Source of the DNA: JAUSNA01 sp964568885
GTDB taxonomy: Bacteria > Patescibacteriota > Microgenomatia > Levybacterales > GWA1-39-11
Direction of reading: 5' to 3'
DNA: 47,879 nucleotides
NCBI GenBank assembly: GCA_964568885.1
Contig: CAZMSF010000007.1
Location: forward strand, 1-47,879
Shown: positions 7,782 to 17,098 of the stretch, in pieces
Layout of the letters: every line of letters starts with the position of its first letter
How positions within the stretch are numbered: position 1 is the first letter of the stretch
Notes under the pieces: model-generated
Databases searched by the model: none
Seen by the model: only the letters and a program-made list of their open reading frames with translations
What the model was told of the DNA's origin: nothing
Position numbers and translations under genes: made by a program

Positions 7782-7848
7782 AAGGCACCCTTCCCCCGGT
7801 CCGGGGGGCACACGCTCGGGAAACCGAGCGGGCGAAAAAGGGTGCCTT
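7782..7848 (+). terminator. Three-way-junction RNA/terminator ending cassette 2
   Basis: A perfect 11-bp outer stem AAGGCACCCTT (7782-7792) with AAGGGTGCCTT (7838-7848) encloses two hairpins: CCCCC...GGGGG (7793-7807) and CGCTCGG-GAAA-CCGAGCG (7813-7830), the latter capped by a GNRA tetraloop. A T-rich run follows. This is more elaborate than an ordinary terminator and may be a small structured RNA. Confidence 0.6.
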
Positions 7849-7871
7849 TGTCTTTTTGATACAATAAAACA

Positions 7872-8516
7872 ATGGATGAGGAATTGAATCACCGGCTGAT
7901 ATTTTTTTCTCCATGGTCTCTTCTTTTTCTTTTATTGATAGTTATTCTGGGAAATCTTTTTATCATTGATGCTGCATTATTCTGGAACAACTCAACTCCA
8001 TCGGAAAAACCGCTTACAAAATCGAGCCCCCCAAAAAAAGCTATCACCGCAAACGTTTCATGCTCAACCACCTGCAAAGAAGAAATAGCAAAAGCCATAG
8101 CCGAGGCAAAGCTGAAAGAAAGTCCCACCGTCAAAACCAGTGTTGCTTCGTCTACCAAAGAATTTTTCATACCGCTTGGTTCGGGAAGCAGCACCGCATC
8201 AGATTGGGAAGATATTCCGGGAGCCCAAGCTTATATTGACAACTCGGCATATGGAAGCATAAAAACTATAACATTTGAAGCCTCGCTCTATACGCCAACC
8301 GCCAATCAAACTGCATACGCCAGGCTTTATAACGTTACGGACAAACATCCGGTGTGGAATTCGGACGTGAGAATTGATGGAGGAACTCCAAAACTACTCA
8401 CCTCGGATACAATTTCTCTTGATAATGGAAGCAAGCTGTACATTGTTCAAATGAAAACGCAAATTCAAGCTCGCACCAACCTGGAGAATGCAAGAGTACA
8501 TATCACTACATATTAA
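7872..8516 (+). CDS. Membrane-anchored extracellular protein, function unknown
   Basis: A 214-residue protein. One N-terminal membrane helix (residues about 11-34, PWSLLFLLLIVILGNLFII) is followed by a Ser/Pro/Thr linker, a CSTTCKEEIAKAI segment, and a C-terminal beta-rich domain (about 105-214) with aromatic strands like those of surface adhesin modules. A TACAAT box (7860-7865) lies 6 bases before the ATG with no Shine-Dalgarno, suggesting leaderless initiation. It is followed by the PA14 surface protein, so the two probably work at the cell surface. Confidence 0.7.
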   Translation: MDEELNHRLIFFSPWSLLFLLLIVILGNLFIIDAALFWNNSTPSEKPLTKSSPPKKAITANVSCSTTCKEEIAKAIAEAKLKESPTVKTSVASSTKEFFIPLGSGSSTASDWEDIPGAQAYIDNSAYGSIKTITFEASLYTPTANQTAYARLYNVTDKHPVWNSDVRIDGGTPKLLTSDTISLDNGSKLYIVQMKTQIQARTNLENARVHITTY

Positions 8517-8571
8517 TCGTTGACATGTACCCGTAAAAATGTTCAACTAAGTTCAAGGGAATTTATTCTGT

Positions 8572-10650
8572 ATGGTTCGAGAGATAAAACACAAAAGTAT
8601 CTTCACACTTGCCAAACAGTCTGCAAAAGAAATAGGCTACAGGACAGTTGGCGCATATGCATTCATGGGAATGCTTATTGTGATAATTGTTGTTACATTC
8701 GTATTGGTTCAAAGCAGGCAAAGCATAGTGCAGAACGCCTCATACGACCCTGCCACGCACACTTTTCTTGAAACCTTTGACGGAGCACCTACAACCCCAC
8801 AACCACTTACAAATCTCGCCTCAACGGACCTGGATATCGCCGTTCAGTCCAGAGATTCAAACACATGGGATACCCTTGAAACAATTGAGTCTCATCACGG
8901 TCCTGACTGTTCCCCGCCAATTGATACTAATGGCAATCTGGTAACTCATCACAATAATGGTAACTACGATAATGCAGTATTCAAGTGTAAAGACCATATT
9001 ATGACTTCAATACAGGCGGGTGGATATGGCGTCATTTATCTTTCACCCAATGCGATGGTGGATTTCACAAATGGTGAAGCGGTGATAAAAGTTGATGTTT
9101 CGACATTGAGAACTTCAGGACGCGATTGGTGGGATATATGGGTAACTCCGTATAGCGAAAATTTGCAACTGCCTTTCAACATGGGCGATGTAGATCTGCA
9201 AGGAGAACCAAAAGACGCGGTACATATAAGTAGCGATGGAAATGCAAATGGAAATGGAACAGGTTTTCACCCGAATATAGTAAAAAACTTTACCGATACA
9301 AATGACTTCAAAGCGTTCTCGAGTGATTACAATTGGTGGACAGGCTATGAAAGTTTCATGAAAACGTCCCCAACAAAAAGAACAACATTTGAACTTCATA
9401 TCTCAAAAACACACTTGAAGTTTGGAATTCCCGCCGGACAAATAGATGAAGCAGGGAACCCAATCAACGGTGGAAATGCATTTTGGTGGATTGATAAGGA
9501 TATTACACCGCTTGACTGGTCGACTGGCGTTGTTCAATTCGGTCATCACTCGTATAATCCACAGAAGGATTGCACCCCGGACCCTTCCATGAAGTCTTGC
9601 TATCCCGATACGTGGCACTGGGATAACATGACCATTTCCCCTGCTATACCATTTTCAATAATAAAAGCAGATAAAAGAAAAGTTTCTTCAGATGGTGAAA
9701 CAGTTACCTTCAATCAACCTGCTCCTGCAAACGCAAATTTGAGATTTTCAGGAATCGGAAAAATTCAGGTTAGCTTTGACGGTGGTGCTACATACCAGAT
9801 AATACCCAGAGCACAGTCTTCCGGCGTTGCCGGCATTACTAATTACCATGCTGAGCACTTGTCAAGTTATTGGACGCCCATACCACAGGGAGTCCAAAGT
9901 GCTAAATTTAAATTTAGCACCGATGATTGGTATCAGGGGCCTTTCCAGGCAAAAGACTTCACAATATGGAGCCTCGATTTATCTACTCAAAATATACCAT
10001 CGTCACCAACACCAACAACAGTTGCTGCTGCAACGAGCACACCAACGCCTGTTGTCAACACTATACCAACACCTACTCACACGCCAACACCCACTCCGAC
10101 AAGAACTCCTACACCTTCATTGACACCTACTCCTACTCCAACGAAAATACCGACCCCTACCCCAACTCAACCGGTGAATGTTACTCCAACGCCAATTCCC
10201 ATGACACCTACCCCAACTCCTTCCGGTGGAATTCCCGGGCTTACTGCTCTCTATTACAACAATAAAGGCTTCACCGGCTTTGCCATGAGTAGAATTGACC
10301 CCCAAATCAACTTCGTTTGGGGTAATGGTTCTCCTAGCCCGTCAATGGGCAAAGATACTTTCTCAGTCGTCTGGACCGGCGTTGTCGACATTCCCACGAC
10401 CGGAACATACACATTCTATACGAAAAGTGATGATGGTGTAAGGCTTTGGGTAGATAACAATGTTGTTATCAGCAACTGGAAAGATCATGGAGTAACAGAA
10501 AATAGAGGCACCCGTGTACTTACACAAGGAAGACATGCAATTCAGGTTCAGTATTATGAGAATAAAGGGTATTCGCAAATACAACTCTTCTGGAGTGCGC
10601 CTACCATCACAAAGCAAATACTTGGCGCACCATATCTCTTCGCACAATAG
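8572..10650 (+). CDS. Large surface protein with C-terminal PA14 domain
   Basis: A 692-residue protein. A membrane helix at residues about 25-50 anchors it. Residues about 60-330 form a beta-rich, Trp-rich module resembling a concanavalin-like fold (seen as DWWDIWVTPY, FWWIDKDITPLDW). Residues about 475-550 are a Thr-Pro-rich linker. Residues about 555-690 are a PA14 domain (GLTALYYNN, TFYTKSDDGVRLWVDN, HAIQVQYYENKG), a carbohydrate-binding fold. Probably a glycan-binding adhesin; the ligand is unknown. Confidence 0.82.
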   Translation: MVREIKHKSIFTLAKQSAKEIGYRTVGAYAFMGMLIVIIVVTFVLVQSRQSIVQNASYDPATHTFLETFDGAPTTPQPLTNLASTDLDIAVQSRDSNTWDTLETIESHHGPDCSPPIDTNGNLVTHHNNGNYDNAVFKCKDHIMTSIQAGGYGVIYLSPNAMVDFTNGEAVIKVDVSTLRTSGRDWWDIWVTPYSENLQLPFNMGDVDLQGEPKDAVHISSDGNANGNGTGFHPNIVKNFTDTNDFKAFSSDYNWWTGYESFMKTSPTKRTTFELHISKTHLKFGIPAGQIDEAGNPINGGNAFWWIDKDITPLDWSTGVVQFGHHSYNPQKDCTPDPSMKSCYPDTWHWDNMTISPAIPFSIIKADKRKVSSDGETVTFNQPAPANANLRFSGIGKIQVSFDGGATYQIIPRAQSSGVAGITNYHAEHLSSYWTPIPQGVQSAKFKFSTDDWYQGPFQAKDFTIWSLDLSTQNIPSSPTPTTVAAATSTPTPVVNTIPTPTHTPTPTPTRTPTPSLTPTPTPTKIPTPTPTQPVNVTPTPIPMTPTPTPSGGIPGLTALYYNNKGFTGFAMSRIDPQINFVWGNGSPSPSMGKDTFSVVWTGVVDIPTTGTYTFYTKSDDGVRLWVDNNVVISNWKDHGVTENRGTRVLTQGRHAIQVQYYENKGYSQIQLFWSAPTITKQILGAPYLFAQ

Positions 10651-10743
10651 CCCCATGATATCTTAATACAGGAAAACTGTTGCTTTTGGGGTTTCTATTC
10701 AGTCGCTTGCAAGCAGGGCTTGCGGGTTTAAAATTTCTTCAAA

Positions 10744-11496
10744 CTAGTAGTTAACGAAGAAGTTAATTTTTGCGTTTTTCTTAACGTTGGCTATCCACTC
10801 TTGATACTTCTGAGCTAATTTTTGCTGTTCCATCTGTTGTCGAAGACTCTTTTTTGCAGCTTCCTGATCCTTTTCGTTTGCTACCAAGTCCTTGTTTTTT
10901 TCAAGAAAATCACTAAATTCCTTATCGGTCACTTTTGCCTGATCGCCCAATATCTTGGTGACCAGCAACTGAACTTTTACTTCGTCCCTGAATCGTTCTT
11001 TGGTGAGTCCCTGTGTGGCAAGAAGCGCATCCAAATTCTGACCTTGTGCCTGAAATTGTTTCTGAATCTTTGATACTTCACTATCAATATCTTTTTCTGT
11101 GACCGTTATATTTTTCTTGCTTGCTTCCTGATATACCAATGTGCGGGTGATTACCGAATCAAGTGTTGTTTTTCCGCTCTGCGCTTCCAAATCTTTAATA
11201 ATTGCCAGACGTGAAATCGGCTGGCCATTTACCGTTGCTGCAATGAAAAGACCTTTCCCGAAGAAAACTGCAATTGCCAAAACGATAACAATTATCGCAA
11301 GGATTAGCGAACGCCTATTTTTCGGGTCGAGCGCTTTTGTCCGAAGGTCAGATACTGTTGTACCTTTTTTTTCAGGTGACACTTTCATAGAACTAACCGA
11401 ACTTCTTCCTCGAGACACTTTAGCAGGTGTGGTTTTCTTCACAGCCGGTTTTTTAGGGGAAGCTGATGCCTTCTTTGCAGTTTTTGTTGTTGCCAT
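10744..11496 (-). CDS. Membrane-anchored SurA-N-like chaperone protein
   Basis: A 250-residue protein. A Lys/Ala/Pro-rich cytoplasmic tail (1-60) is followed by one membrane helix (about 63-85, LILAIIVIVLAIAVFFGKGLF), then VNGQPISR and a helical region typical of the SurA/PrsA N-terminal domain. The parvulin prolyl-isomerase domain is missing, so it would be a chaperone-like holdase only. TTGACA (11526-11531 complement) and TATAAT (11505-11510 complement) end 8 bases before the ATG; the 15-base spacer is short. Leaderless start inferred. Confidence 0.75.
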   Translation of the reverse strand: MATTKTAKKASASPKKPAVKKTTPAKVSRGRSSVSSMKVSPEKKGTTVSDLRTKALDPKNRRSLILAIIVIVLAIAVFFGKGLFIAATVNGQPISRLAIIKDLEAQSGKTTLDSVITRTLVYQEASKKNITVTEKDIDSEVSKIQKQFQAQGQNLDALLATQGLTKERFRDEVKVQLLVTKILGDQAKVTDKEFSDFLEKNKDLVANEKDQEAAKKSLRQQMEQQKLAQKYQEWIANVKKNAKINFFVNY

Positions 11497-11622
11497 GCGA
11501 CAAGATTATAGTATCAAGAATTGTTTGTCAATACCTTTCCGCCTCTTTCCCCTTTCTTACCTGCATCACACAATGCTGTAACGGACAATTCTTACGCTTA
11601 AATGTGAGAAAGGAGGTGTTAT

Positions 11623-11775
11623 ATGGGTATTTTAGAGTTAATTTTTGGAGTATTGATTTTTTTGTTCCTCGTGAACCTTTTTTGGGCTCTCATTCCTATA
11701 CCAAGAACTGCAGGAGGCGCAATTGTGTTGATATTGGTCGTGCTGTTAGTGCTACGGCTGATGCACGTTTTCTAA
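11623..11775 (+). CDS. Small hydrophobic membrane protein, DUF3309-like
   Basis: A 50-residue protein with a strong AAAGGAGG Shine-Dalgarno 6 bases before the ATG. Two membrane helices (LELIFGVLIFLFLVNLFW and GGAIVLILVVLLVLRLM) are joined by a PIPRTAGG turn. Length, the Pro-rich turn and the Gly-Ile/Val-Leu second helix resemble the DUF3309 family, though I cannot confirm this. It is convergent with era, with 4 bases between stops. Confidence 0.65.
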   Translation: MGILELIFGVLIFLFLVNLFWALIPIPRTAGGAIVLILVVLLVLRLMHVF

Positions 11776-11779
11776 AAAA

Positions 11780-12622
11780 TCAGGACTCTTCAACTTGAAG
11801 GTCAAGAAAAATTTTCCGGTTAGTGGCAAGTTCCAATTCTCGCCTTGTCATCATACCGATTTCTTTAATTTTAGAACCACCGCTTCCAATTATCATTTTT
11901 TTATAACGGAGAGGACATATGATGCGAGCTTTTATAACCGACATATTTTTTTGCGGCTTCTCGACAATACTGTCGACAACTACCCGTATTGCATAAGGTA
12001 CTTCACGCCTCAACCTCAAGAATGCCTTTTCCCGTATCATTTCTTCCAAAAAAAGCTTCGAATCCATATTGAGAATTGGAGTAGGGAGGTCATTGCTTTC
12101 AACCATCTTTTCTCCATCAGGCAAAAATGCAAATATTGTATCAATTAGCACATTCAGATTCGTTCTGGTCCGCGCAGAAAGCTCAATATACGCATCGAAT
12201 TCATCTTTCAAGAACATATACTGCTCGATAAAATCCGGCTTTCTTTTGTCAACTTTATTGACAACGAGTATTTTTGGGACATCAACTTTCCGTATCATCC
12301 CCAATACTTTATTCTCTTCAATTCCTCTTTCACGCGTTTTATCAACAACATACACAATGACATCAACTCCTTCTTTGAGGGCGTGTTCTGCTGTGAAATT
12401 GATGTCGTGAGCTTTTGGATTGTCTGTTTTGGCAAAAATTCCCGGGGTATCGAGAAAAATTATTTGCCCTCTTTTTTCATCATCATATACAGCCTGCACG
12501 GAAAATTGTGTGGTTTGCGGCTTTGGGGAGGTAATAGACACCTTGGTCCCCAAAAGGGCATTTAAAAGTGTCGATTTGCCTGCGTTAGGCCTTCCGACTA
12601 ATGCTACTGTTCCTGATTTCAT
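11780..12622 (-). CDS. era: GTPase Era
   Basis: Ribosome-assembly GTPase that binds the 3' end of 16S rRNA. G1 GRPNAGKST at residues 10-18, switch II DTPGI near 58, NKVD near 121, and a C-terminal KH domain (about 200-278) with IIGSGGSKIKEIG. The 280 residues are slightly shorter than E. coli Era (301). The ATG overlaps the stop of the upstream gene by 4 bases, so it is translated as the second gene of a pair. Confidence 0.96.
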   Translation of the reverse strand: MKSGTVALVGRPNAGKSTLLNALLGTKVSITSPKPQTTQFSVQAVYDDEKRGQIIFLDTPGIFAKTDNPKAHDINFTAEHALKEGVDVIVYVVDKTRERGIEENKVLGMIRKVDVPKILVVNKVDKRKPDFIEQYMFLKDEFDAYIELSARTRTNLNVLIDTIFAFLPDGEKMVESNDLPTPILNMDSKLFLEEMIREKAFLRLRREVPYAIRVVVDSIVEKPQKNMSVIKARIICPLRYKKMIIGSGGSKIKEIGMMTRRELELATNRKIFLDLQVEES

Positions 12623-13362
12623 ATTTGCTTTTTAACTAAGGATACTTCAAGACGTGCAATTGAATTTATAATATCATTTGTCCGCTTATTGTGCGTCTTC
12701 ATCGCACCGGTTGCAGCAGGAATAGCAAGCATATCGCCAATTGCCTTAAGGTCGGCTACATAAATAGCACCCATTGCCCTTACTCTATATTCTTCTTCCG
12801 TATTATCATCAACAATCTCTTCAACATAGGAGGCAAAACGGTATATTGGTGGTGTTTGCGAATTGTCAGCAACCAATGCTTTATTTTTATCTTTATTGAC
12901 GATTACATTTCCGTCTGCTGTAAAAGAAAAATAAAGTTCATCTTTGGTTGCAAGAGACAATGCAAAGTCAGGACAAATCCGTATTGTAGGAAGCATAGCA
13001 TTAAGAGCGCCAGCTTTTCTGCGTCTATCATAACCGGTTGAAGCTTGCAGTCTGTCGTTAATGAACTTATGTGTGGCCGGCTCTAACTGGGGTAAAATCT
13101 CTAAATGAAAATGGGAAAGCCTTTCGGTCCCGTCCTCATTTCTCTCATACCATTCCCGCATGTTAAATCCGCCGCTTGGGAATCTTCCCAAATCCTCAAA
13201 CCTTCTGATCTCATAGCTTCTTACCGCAACGGGATTATCACCGGGAAAAGAAAGTTCTTGCCGAGGAAAAGAGCCTTCATATAAAATCCTCGCACGGTCA
13301 TCCTCAGGGTCAATTACGTCCCTGAAGGGATGACTTATACAGTTGGATGCTTCAACACTCAT
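12619..13362 (-). CDS. Hypothetical protein in an operon with era
   Basis: A 247-residue soluble protein, no signal peptide, mixed alpha/beta, with no recognised motif. The stop overlaps the era start (ATGA). A TATAAT box near 13398-13403 (complement) leaves a leader of about 35 nt, unlike the leaderless genes nearby. Coupling to era is suggestive, but no function can be read. Confidence 0.7.
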   Translation of the reverse strand: MSVEASNCISHPFRDVIDPEDDRARILYEGSFPRQELSFPGDNPVAVRSYEIRRFEDLGRFPSGGFNMREWYERNEDGTERLSHFHLEILPQLEPATHKFINDRLQASTGYDRRRKAGALNAMLPTIRICPDFALSLATKDELYFSFTADGNVIVNKDKNKALVADNSQTPPIYRFASYVEEIVDDNTEEEYRVRAMGAIYVADLKAIGDMLAIPAATGAMKTHNKRTNDIINSIARLEVSLVKKQI

Positions 13363-13455
13363 ATGTTTTATTTTAAAATCAAACTAACAGAGAAGTATTA
13401 TACCAAAAAATGAAGTAAAAATGAATACTATAAGTTCCTTTTCGTTATTGTATGC

Positions 13456-13483
13456 GAAAGTTTTTTCTGATAAAAAAACTTTC
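13456..13483 (+). terminator. Bidirectional hairpin between two minus-strand genes
   Basis: GAAAGTTTTTT (13456-13466) pairs with AAAAAACTTTC (13473-13483) across CTGAT plus flanking A/T. It lies downstream of uppS on the minus strand and probably ends that transcript. Confidence 0.65.
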
Positions 13484-13531
13484 TGCGTAAAGGGTAAGAA
13501 AGCTTGGCTCCACTCCTATTCAGGCGTTTCG

Positions 13532-14299
13532 CTAGATTATTTTCGAAGCCGGTCTTCCACCGAAGCGGCGCTCTCTTTTCGTGAAATCAATAATAGCCTC
13601 AACAATATCTTTGGAACCGGTATTGGGAAGCAATTTTGATATGAAAGCAAGTTCTGAATTCGTTGAAAGCCAGCCCAAGTCCGAAGTCCTTTTTTCACCC
13701 GAAGTTCTAATTACCAAATCTGCCGGCGGAACAATTCCCCCCCCATCCCTATACTTTATGATTGTTTCGGTTGTGATGTCCTTCACATTATCTTCAACCA
13801 TCCTTTTAAACATTCTCACTTCCTGATCTTGTCCGGCGTAATCAACAGCCAATGAAAGGACGGTACCGGTATTTTTTTCAGTCAGTTTTTCGGCGTTTTC
13901 AAATGCCTCACGTAAAAAAGCCGGAATCCGGTCTTTTCTTCCAATATGAACAATCCGTTCGTTACGCTCAAGGGCTTGCGGAAGAAGAACTTTTAGCGTT
14001 TCGTCGATAACATGCATAATTCCATCTGCCTCTTCTTTGGTCCTTGACCAATTGTCGGCTGAGAACCCCCAAATGGTTATGAATTTTATGGGCAGTTGCC
14101 AAAGGTCATTGTAAATGTTCTTGATGACTTCTGCGCCCGCTTTATGTCCTTCCGTGATATTCTTGTGGTACAGCTTTGCCCACCTTCCATTGCCATCGGG
14201 AATAAGAAGTAAGTGCTTCGGGAATTTCTCTTCAGGAATGTTTTTCAGCTCCGGAAATTTGTCCCATACTGTCTTGCCTGAGGTTTTTTTGCCAAACAT
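13532..14299 (-). CDS. uppS: Undecaprenyl diphosphate synthase (cis-prenyltransferase)
   Basis: Condenses isopentenyl units to make the C55 lipid carrier for cell-wall synthesis. Catalytic PDGNGRWAK near residue 34, GHKAG, GFSADNWSRT, LVIRTSGEKRTSDLGWL and the C-terminal RRFGGR are all present; 255 residues is normal. The usual FLxWQ after RTSGE is changed to DLGWLST, a local divergence that keeps the fold. Neighbours are rnhB and unknown genes rather than cdsA, which usually follows it. Confidence 0.94.
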   Translation of the reverse strand: MFGKKTSGKTVWDKFPELKNIPEEKFPKHLLLIPDGNGRWAKLYHKNITEGHKAGAEVIKNIYNDLWQLPIKFITIWGFSADNWSRTKEEADGIMHVIDETLKVLLPQALERNERIVHIGRKDRIPAFLREAFENAEKLTEKNTGTVLSLAVDYAGQDQEVRMFKRMVEDNVKDITTETIIKYRDGGGIVPPADLVIRTSGEKRTSDLGWLSTNSELAFISKLLPNTGSKDIVEAIIDFTKRERRFGGRPASKII

Positions 14300-14351
14300 A
14301 TTTTTTGTAATTCAAGGCTATATTGTACTAAAGTAAGACCCAAACAACAAG

Positions 14352-14987
14352 TTAAGCTGTAAAATTTCTACAAAATTCTTTTCTATGAAACTTTGTTACT
14401 CCAAACTCAGCGATAGCTTTTCTATGTTTTAGTGTACCATACCCCTTATTATTCTCCCAACCATAGTTTTTAAACTTTGAGGCCAACTGTTCCATAACCA
14501 TATCCCTTTCAACTTTCGCCAAAATTGACGCGGCAGCGATAGAAATGCTGAGACTATCGCCCCTGATAATGCCATGCTGAGGAAACATTGCGTCCGGAAT
14601 CTCAAAAGCGTCAATAAGAAGATACGGATTGTTGGTTTTTTTGGAAAGTTTTTCAGCTATTTTTTTCATGCCAATAAAAGTAGCTTTTCCGATTCCAATA
14701 TCGTCAATCACAGAAACATCAACAAGTTCGACCGCATAACCTGTCACATTTTCCTTAATGATAGATGCAAGTGATTTGCGTTTGGAAGATGACAACTTTT
14801 TACTGTCATCAATTCCTAAAGACAATAAATAATTCTTGTCGGAAGTAGTTAAATTCGGGTCAAAAATTACTCCACCAACGCCGACCGGTCCTGCGAAAGC
14901 CCCTCTCCCAACCTCATCTATGCCGATAACTGTAAACTGCTTTTCCCACAAAGGTTTCTCAAACACGAAACTTGGAAGTGTTCTCAT
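14352..14987 (-). CDS. rnhB: Ribonuclease HII
   Basis: Cleaves RNA in RNA-DNA hybrids, including single ribonucleotides. GIDEVGRGAFAGPV near residue 22 supplies the catalytic Asp-Glu pair. DDSKKLSSSKR, a later acidic residue in YLLIDAFEIP, and GDSLSISIAAASILAKVERD complete the family pattern; 211 residues is typical. A TATACT box (14994-14999 complement) lies 6 bases before the ATG inside the end of the upstream gene, suggesting a separate leaderless message. Confidence 0.96.
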   Translation of the reverse strand: MRTLPSFVFEKPLWEKQFTVIGIDEVGRGAFAGPVGVGGVIFDPNLTTSDKNYLLSLGIDDSKKLSSSKRKSLASIIKENVTGYAVELVDVSVIDDIGIGKATFIGMKKIAEKLSKKTNNPYLLIDAFEIPDAMFPQHGIIRGDSLSISIAAASILAKVERDMVMEQLASKFKNYGWENNKGYGTLKHRKAIAEFGVTKFHRKEFCRNFTA

Positions 14988-15001
14988 GTTGTTAGTATAC
15001 G

Positions 15002-15493
15002 CTACCCGGATGTGCTTTCGAGGCTGTCTTGTATCTCGTCTTTCACATCTTCTTTTGCCCTCTCAATCACCTCTTCTGAGGGGTTTTCTTTATGAAGCTC
15101 CTCAGATATCGCTTCAACCGCAACATTCACTTTCGCTGTATTAACGACCCTATCGTGTTCTTCCCAATTGAGTCCCAGATTTTCTATAAATTGCCGCTCT
15201 ACCAAATTGGCCAAGTCATGAAATTTCCCATACTGCATAAATTCTTCAGGATATTTTGCCGGGGCACTTTTATCCATGTCGAACTTATCAATAAGAGAGG
15301 GGTCGATACCGGCCGATTTAACAAGAGTGTATTCTATAAATTCATGCAAAAAAATCGCATTCGTTATGACATCGTCTTTAAAATCATACGCAACAATTGT
15401 GTCTCCAAAATAATCTCCCACATCATCATAGCGCATGATGTCTCTTACCTCAAATTTGAGTTTTTTTAAATCAAGCAGACGTGATTTTCCCAT
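15002..15493 (-). CDS. Hypothetical protein paired with PurD-like gene
   Basis: A 163-residue acidic soluble protein. FLHEFIEYTLV near residue 48 is an HExxE-like patch that could bind metal, and a second His-containing segment (KFHDLANLVERQFIENLG) follows; this is only suggestive. The ATG shares one base with the stop of the ATP-grasp gene (15493), so the two are translationally coupled and may act together. Confidence 0.65.
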   Translation of the reverse strand: MGKSRLLDLKKLKFEVRDIMRYDDVGDYFGDTIVAYDFKDDVITNAIFLHEFIEYTLVKSAGIDPSLIDKFDMDKSAPAKYPEEFMQYGKFHDLANLVERQFIENLGLNWEEHDRVVNTAKVNVAVEAISEELHKENPSEEVIERAKEDVKDEIQDSLESTSG

Positions 15494-16959
15494 CAGACAA
15501 TATCTCCTATTTTTACATTGAACGGTATCTTGTATAGCCCGCGCTCCATCCCGTAATTTACTCTATTTAAAATTGATGTCGGGTAGTCAAGTGACAGATA
15601 ATCATCTTTTGGCCTAAAATAACCGCCTACAAATGCTAGCCCTTCGATATTTTTATACAAATTCCCAACCGCCTCCTCAATTGACTTTCCGCTCCCGGTC
15701 ATAACCGCCAAATTCCAGTCTGTCCCAACGGTCAGAAATTGCCCGTCAGCTTTTCTTTTGACATCCCACAGCCATAAGTCGCGCTCAATTTCAGGCAGAA
15801 AGTTAAGCGCCATATTCTCAGCAACCTGTTCAGTCTTTTCGTCTCTGTTCATATTAAATATCCTAACCGATGCTGCAACCGTTCCTATGGTATAGGGGTT
15901 TTCCTTATGCACCATTTTGGTGAAAAATTCATCGATGGATTTTGATTGTGCAAGCTCGGTAAAAACAGAATTGTAGCCAAATCTATTTGAACAGAATTCT
16001 CCAAAATACATTTTCCCATCACGCTTATTGATAAGAATTGACGCGTCCCAAATGAATAAGCCTTTGTGAGCTCGTGCCATTTCATCAACGATAGGAGGAA
16101 AAGAAATCTGATTTACCCTATCTTCCATATTGGTCGGAAACACCAAATCCTCCGCGCATCCCGTCTGCACCGACAGATTACCCGACCCAAAACTCTTGTT
16201 CTCAAAATCAATTGAAGTGCCTATCGGCACACCATCATAATAAAATTTTTCAGGGGTCATTTCGATAATTGAGGGAATAAAAAGTTCCAGAATAAATCCT
16301 AATTGCTCGTAATGCTCCGGGTAATTCTTCAGCATTTCAACGACCTGCTGGTTGGCAAATTGAGGATCATGAATGTCGGGGACAAAGGTTTTGGCGCTGT
16401 CATGCTTCCCTTTAAGAACCCATAATTCTTGAGTTTTTTCAAGAAAGGGAATTGCATCTTCAACTTTGTCAAATTCTTTCACCTCGGGGGTATAAAGTTT
16501 TGAATAATGTGTCGCGACAAATTTCTTTGCCATCTCCCGGTCAACCTCAAAAAGATAATCCTCTCGTGTGGGAAATATACCTTCAAATCCCAAATCACGC
16601 ACCTTGTCGGCCCACCGGTACAAGTTGTTCTCGTCAAAAAAGAAAAAATATTCATGGGGGTTTTTGAGAGTTTTTGCCCACTCGATGACTTTGTTGGCAT
16701 CTTGTATCGGCATGACATTCTGGAATTGTGCAGTGCGGCGCCTTTTATCAAATTCCGATTCTGTTGCAGTTGCCACTTCTTCCTCCATGCAATACTCTTT
16801 GATGTCATCAATCATCCCCACCTTTACCTCACATCCCTCTTGGATGAGCTTATACGCAATAGGAAGACCGAGACCGGAATAGGTAATAAAGATGTATTTC
16901 ATATTTTTATAAAAGGTTGTCATCTTTGCCCGCCTTGCAGGGGTAAAGATATATTTCAT
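15493..16959 (-). CDS. PurD/GARS-like ATP-grasp protein
   Basis: The chain resembles phosphoribosylamine-glycine ligase: an N-terminal Rossmann-like segment (YIFITYSGLGLPIAYKL), a central ATP-grasp region (about 130-350; LWVLKGKHDSAKTF, FILELFIPSIIEMTPE, KMYFGEFCSNRFGYN) and a C-terminal domain with SGKSIEEAVGNLY. The canonical PurD motifs are weak and no purine genes are near, so the substrate is uncertain. An internal ATG at 16902 begins MKYIFITY. The 19 residues before it start with the similar MKYIFTPA, so the true start may be 16902. Neither site has a clear Shine-Dalgarno. Confidence 0.7.
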   Translation of the reverse strand: MKYIFTPARRAKMTTFYKNMKYIFITYSGLGLPIAYKLIQEGCEVKVGMIDDIKEYCMEEEVATATESEFDKRRRTAQFQNVMPIQDANKVIEWAKTLKNPHEYFFFFDENNLYRWADKVRDLGFEGIFPTREDYLFEVDREMAKKFVATHYSKLYTPEVKEFDKVEDAIPFLEKTQELWVLKGKHDSAKTFVPDIHDPQFANQQVVEMLKNYPEHYEQLGFILELFIPSIIEMTPEKFYYDGVPIGTSIDFENKSFGSGNLSVQTGCAEDLVFPTNMEDRVNQISFPPIVDEMARAHKGLFIWDASILINKRDGKMYFGEFCSNRFGYNSVFTELAQSKSIDEFFTKMVHKENPYTIGTVAASVRIFNMNRDEKTEQVAENMALNFLPEIERDLWLWDVKRKADGQFLTVGTDWNLAVMTGSGKSIEEAVGNLYKNIEGLAFVGGYFRPKDDYLSLDYPTSILNRVNYGMERGLYKIPFNVKIGDIV

Positions 16960-17098
16960 GGTTGAACCCTTTTAAGGGCGAAGACTTATACAGTTTAGAA
17001 TAAAAAGCGGAAAGATAGCAATTATTATTTAACTACAGCGCGTTTACTGGCAGTACTCTTACATGGTATTCAAAATAAATAGCTACAATTGAAAATCA

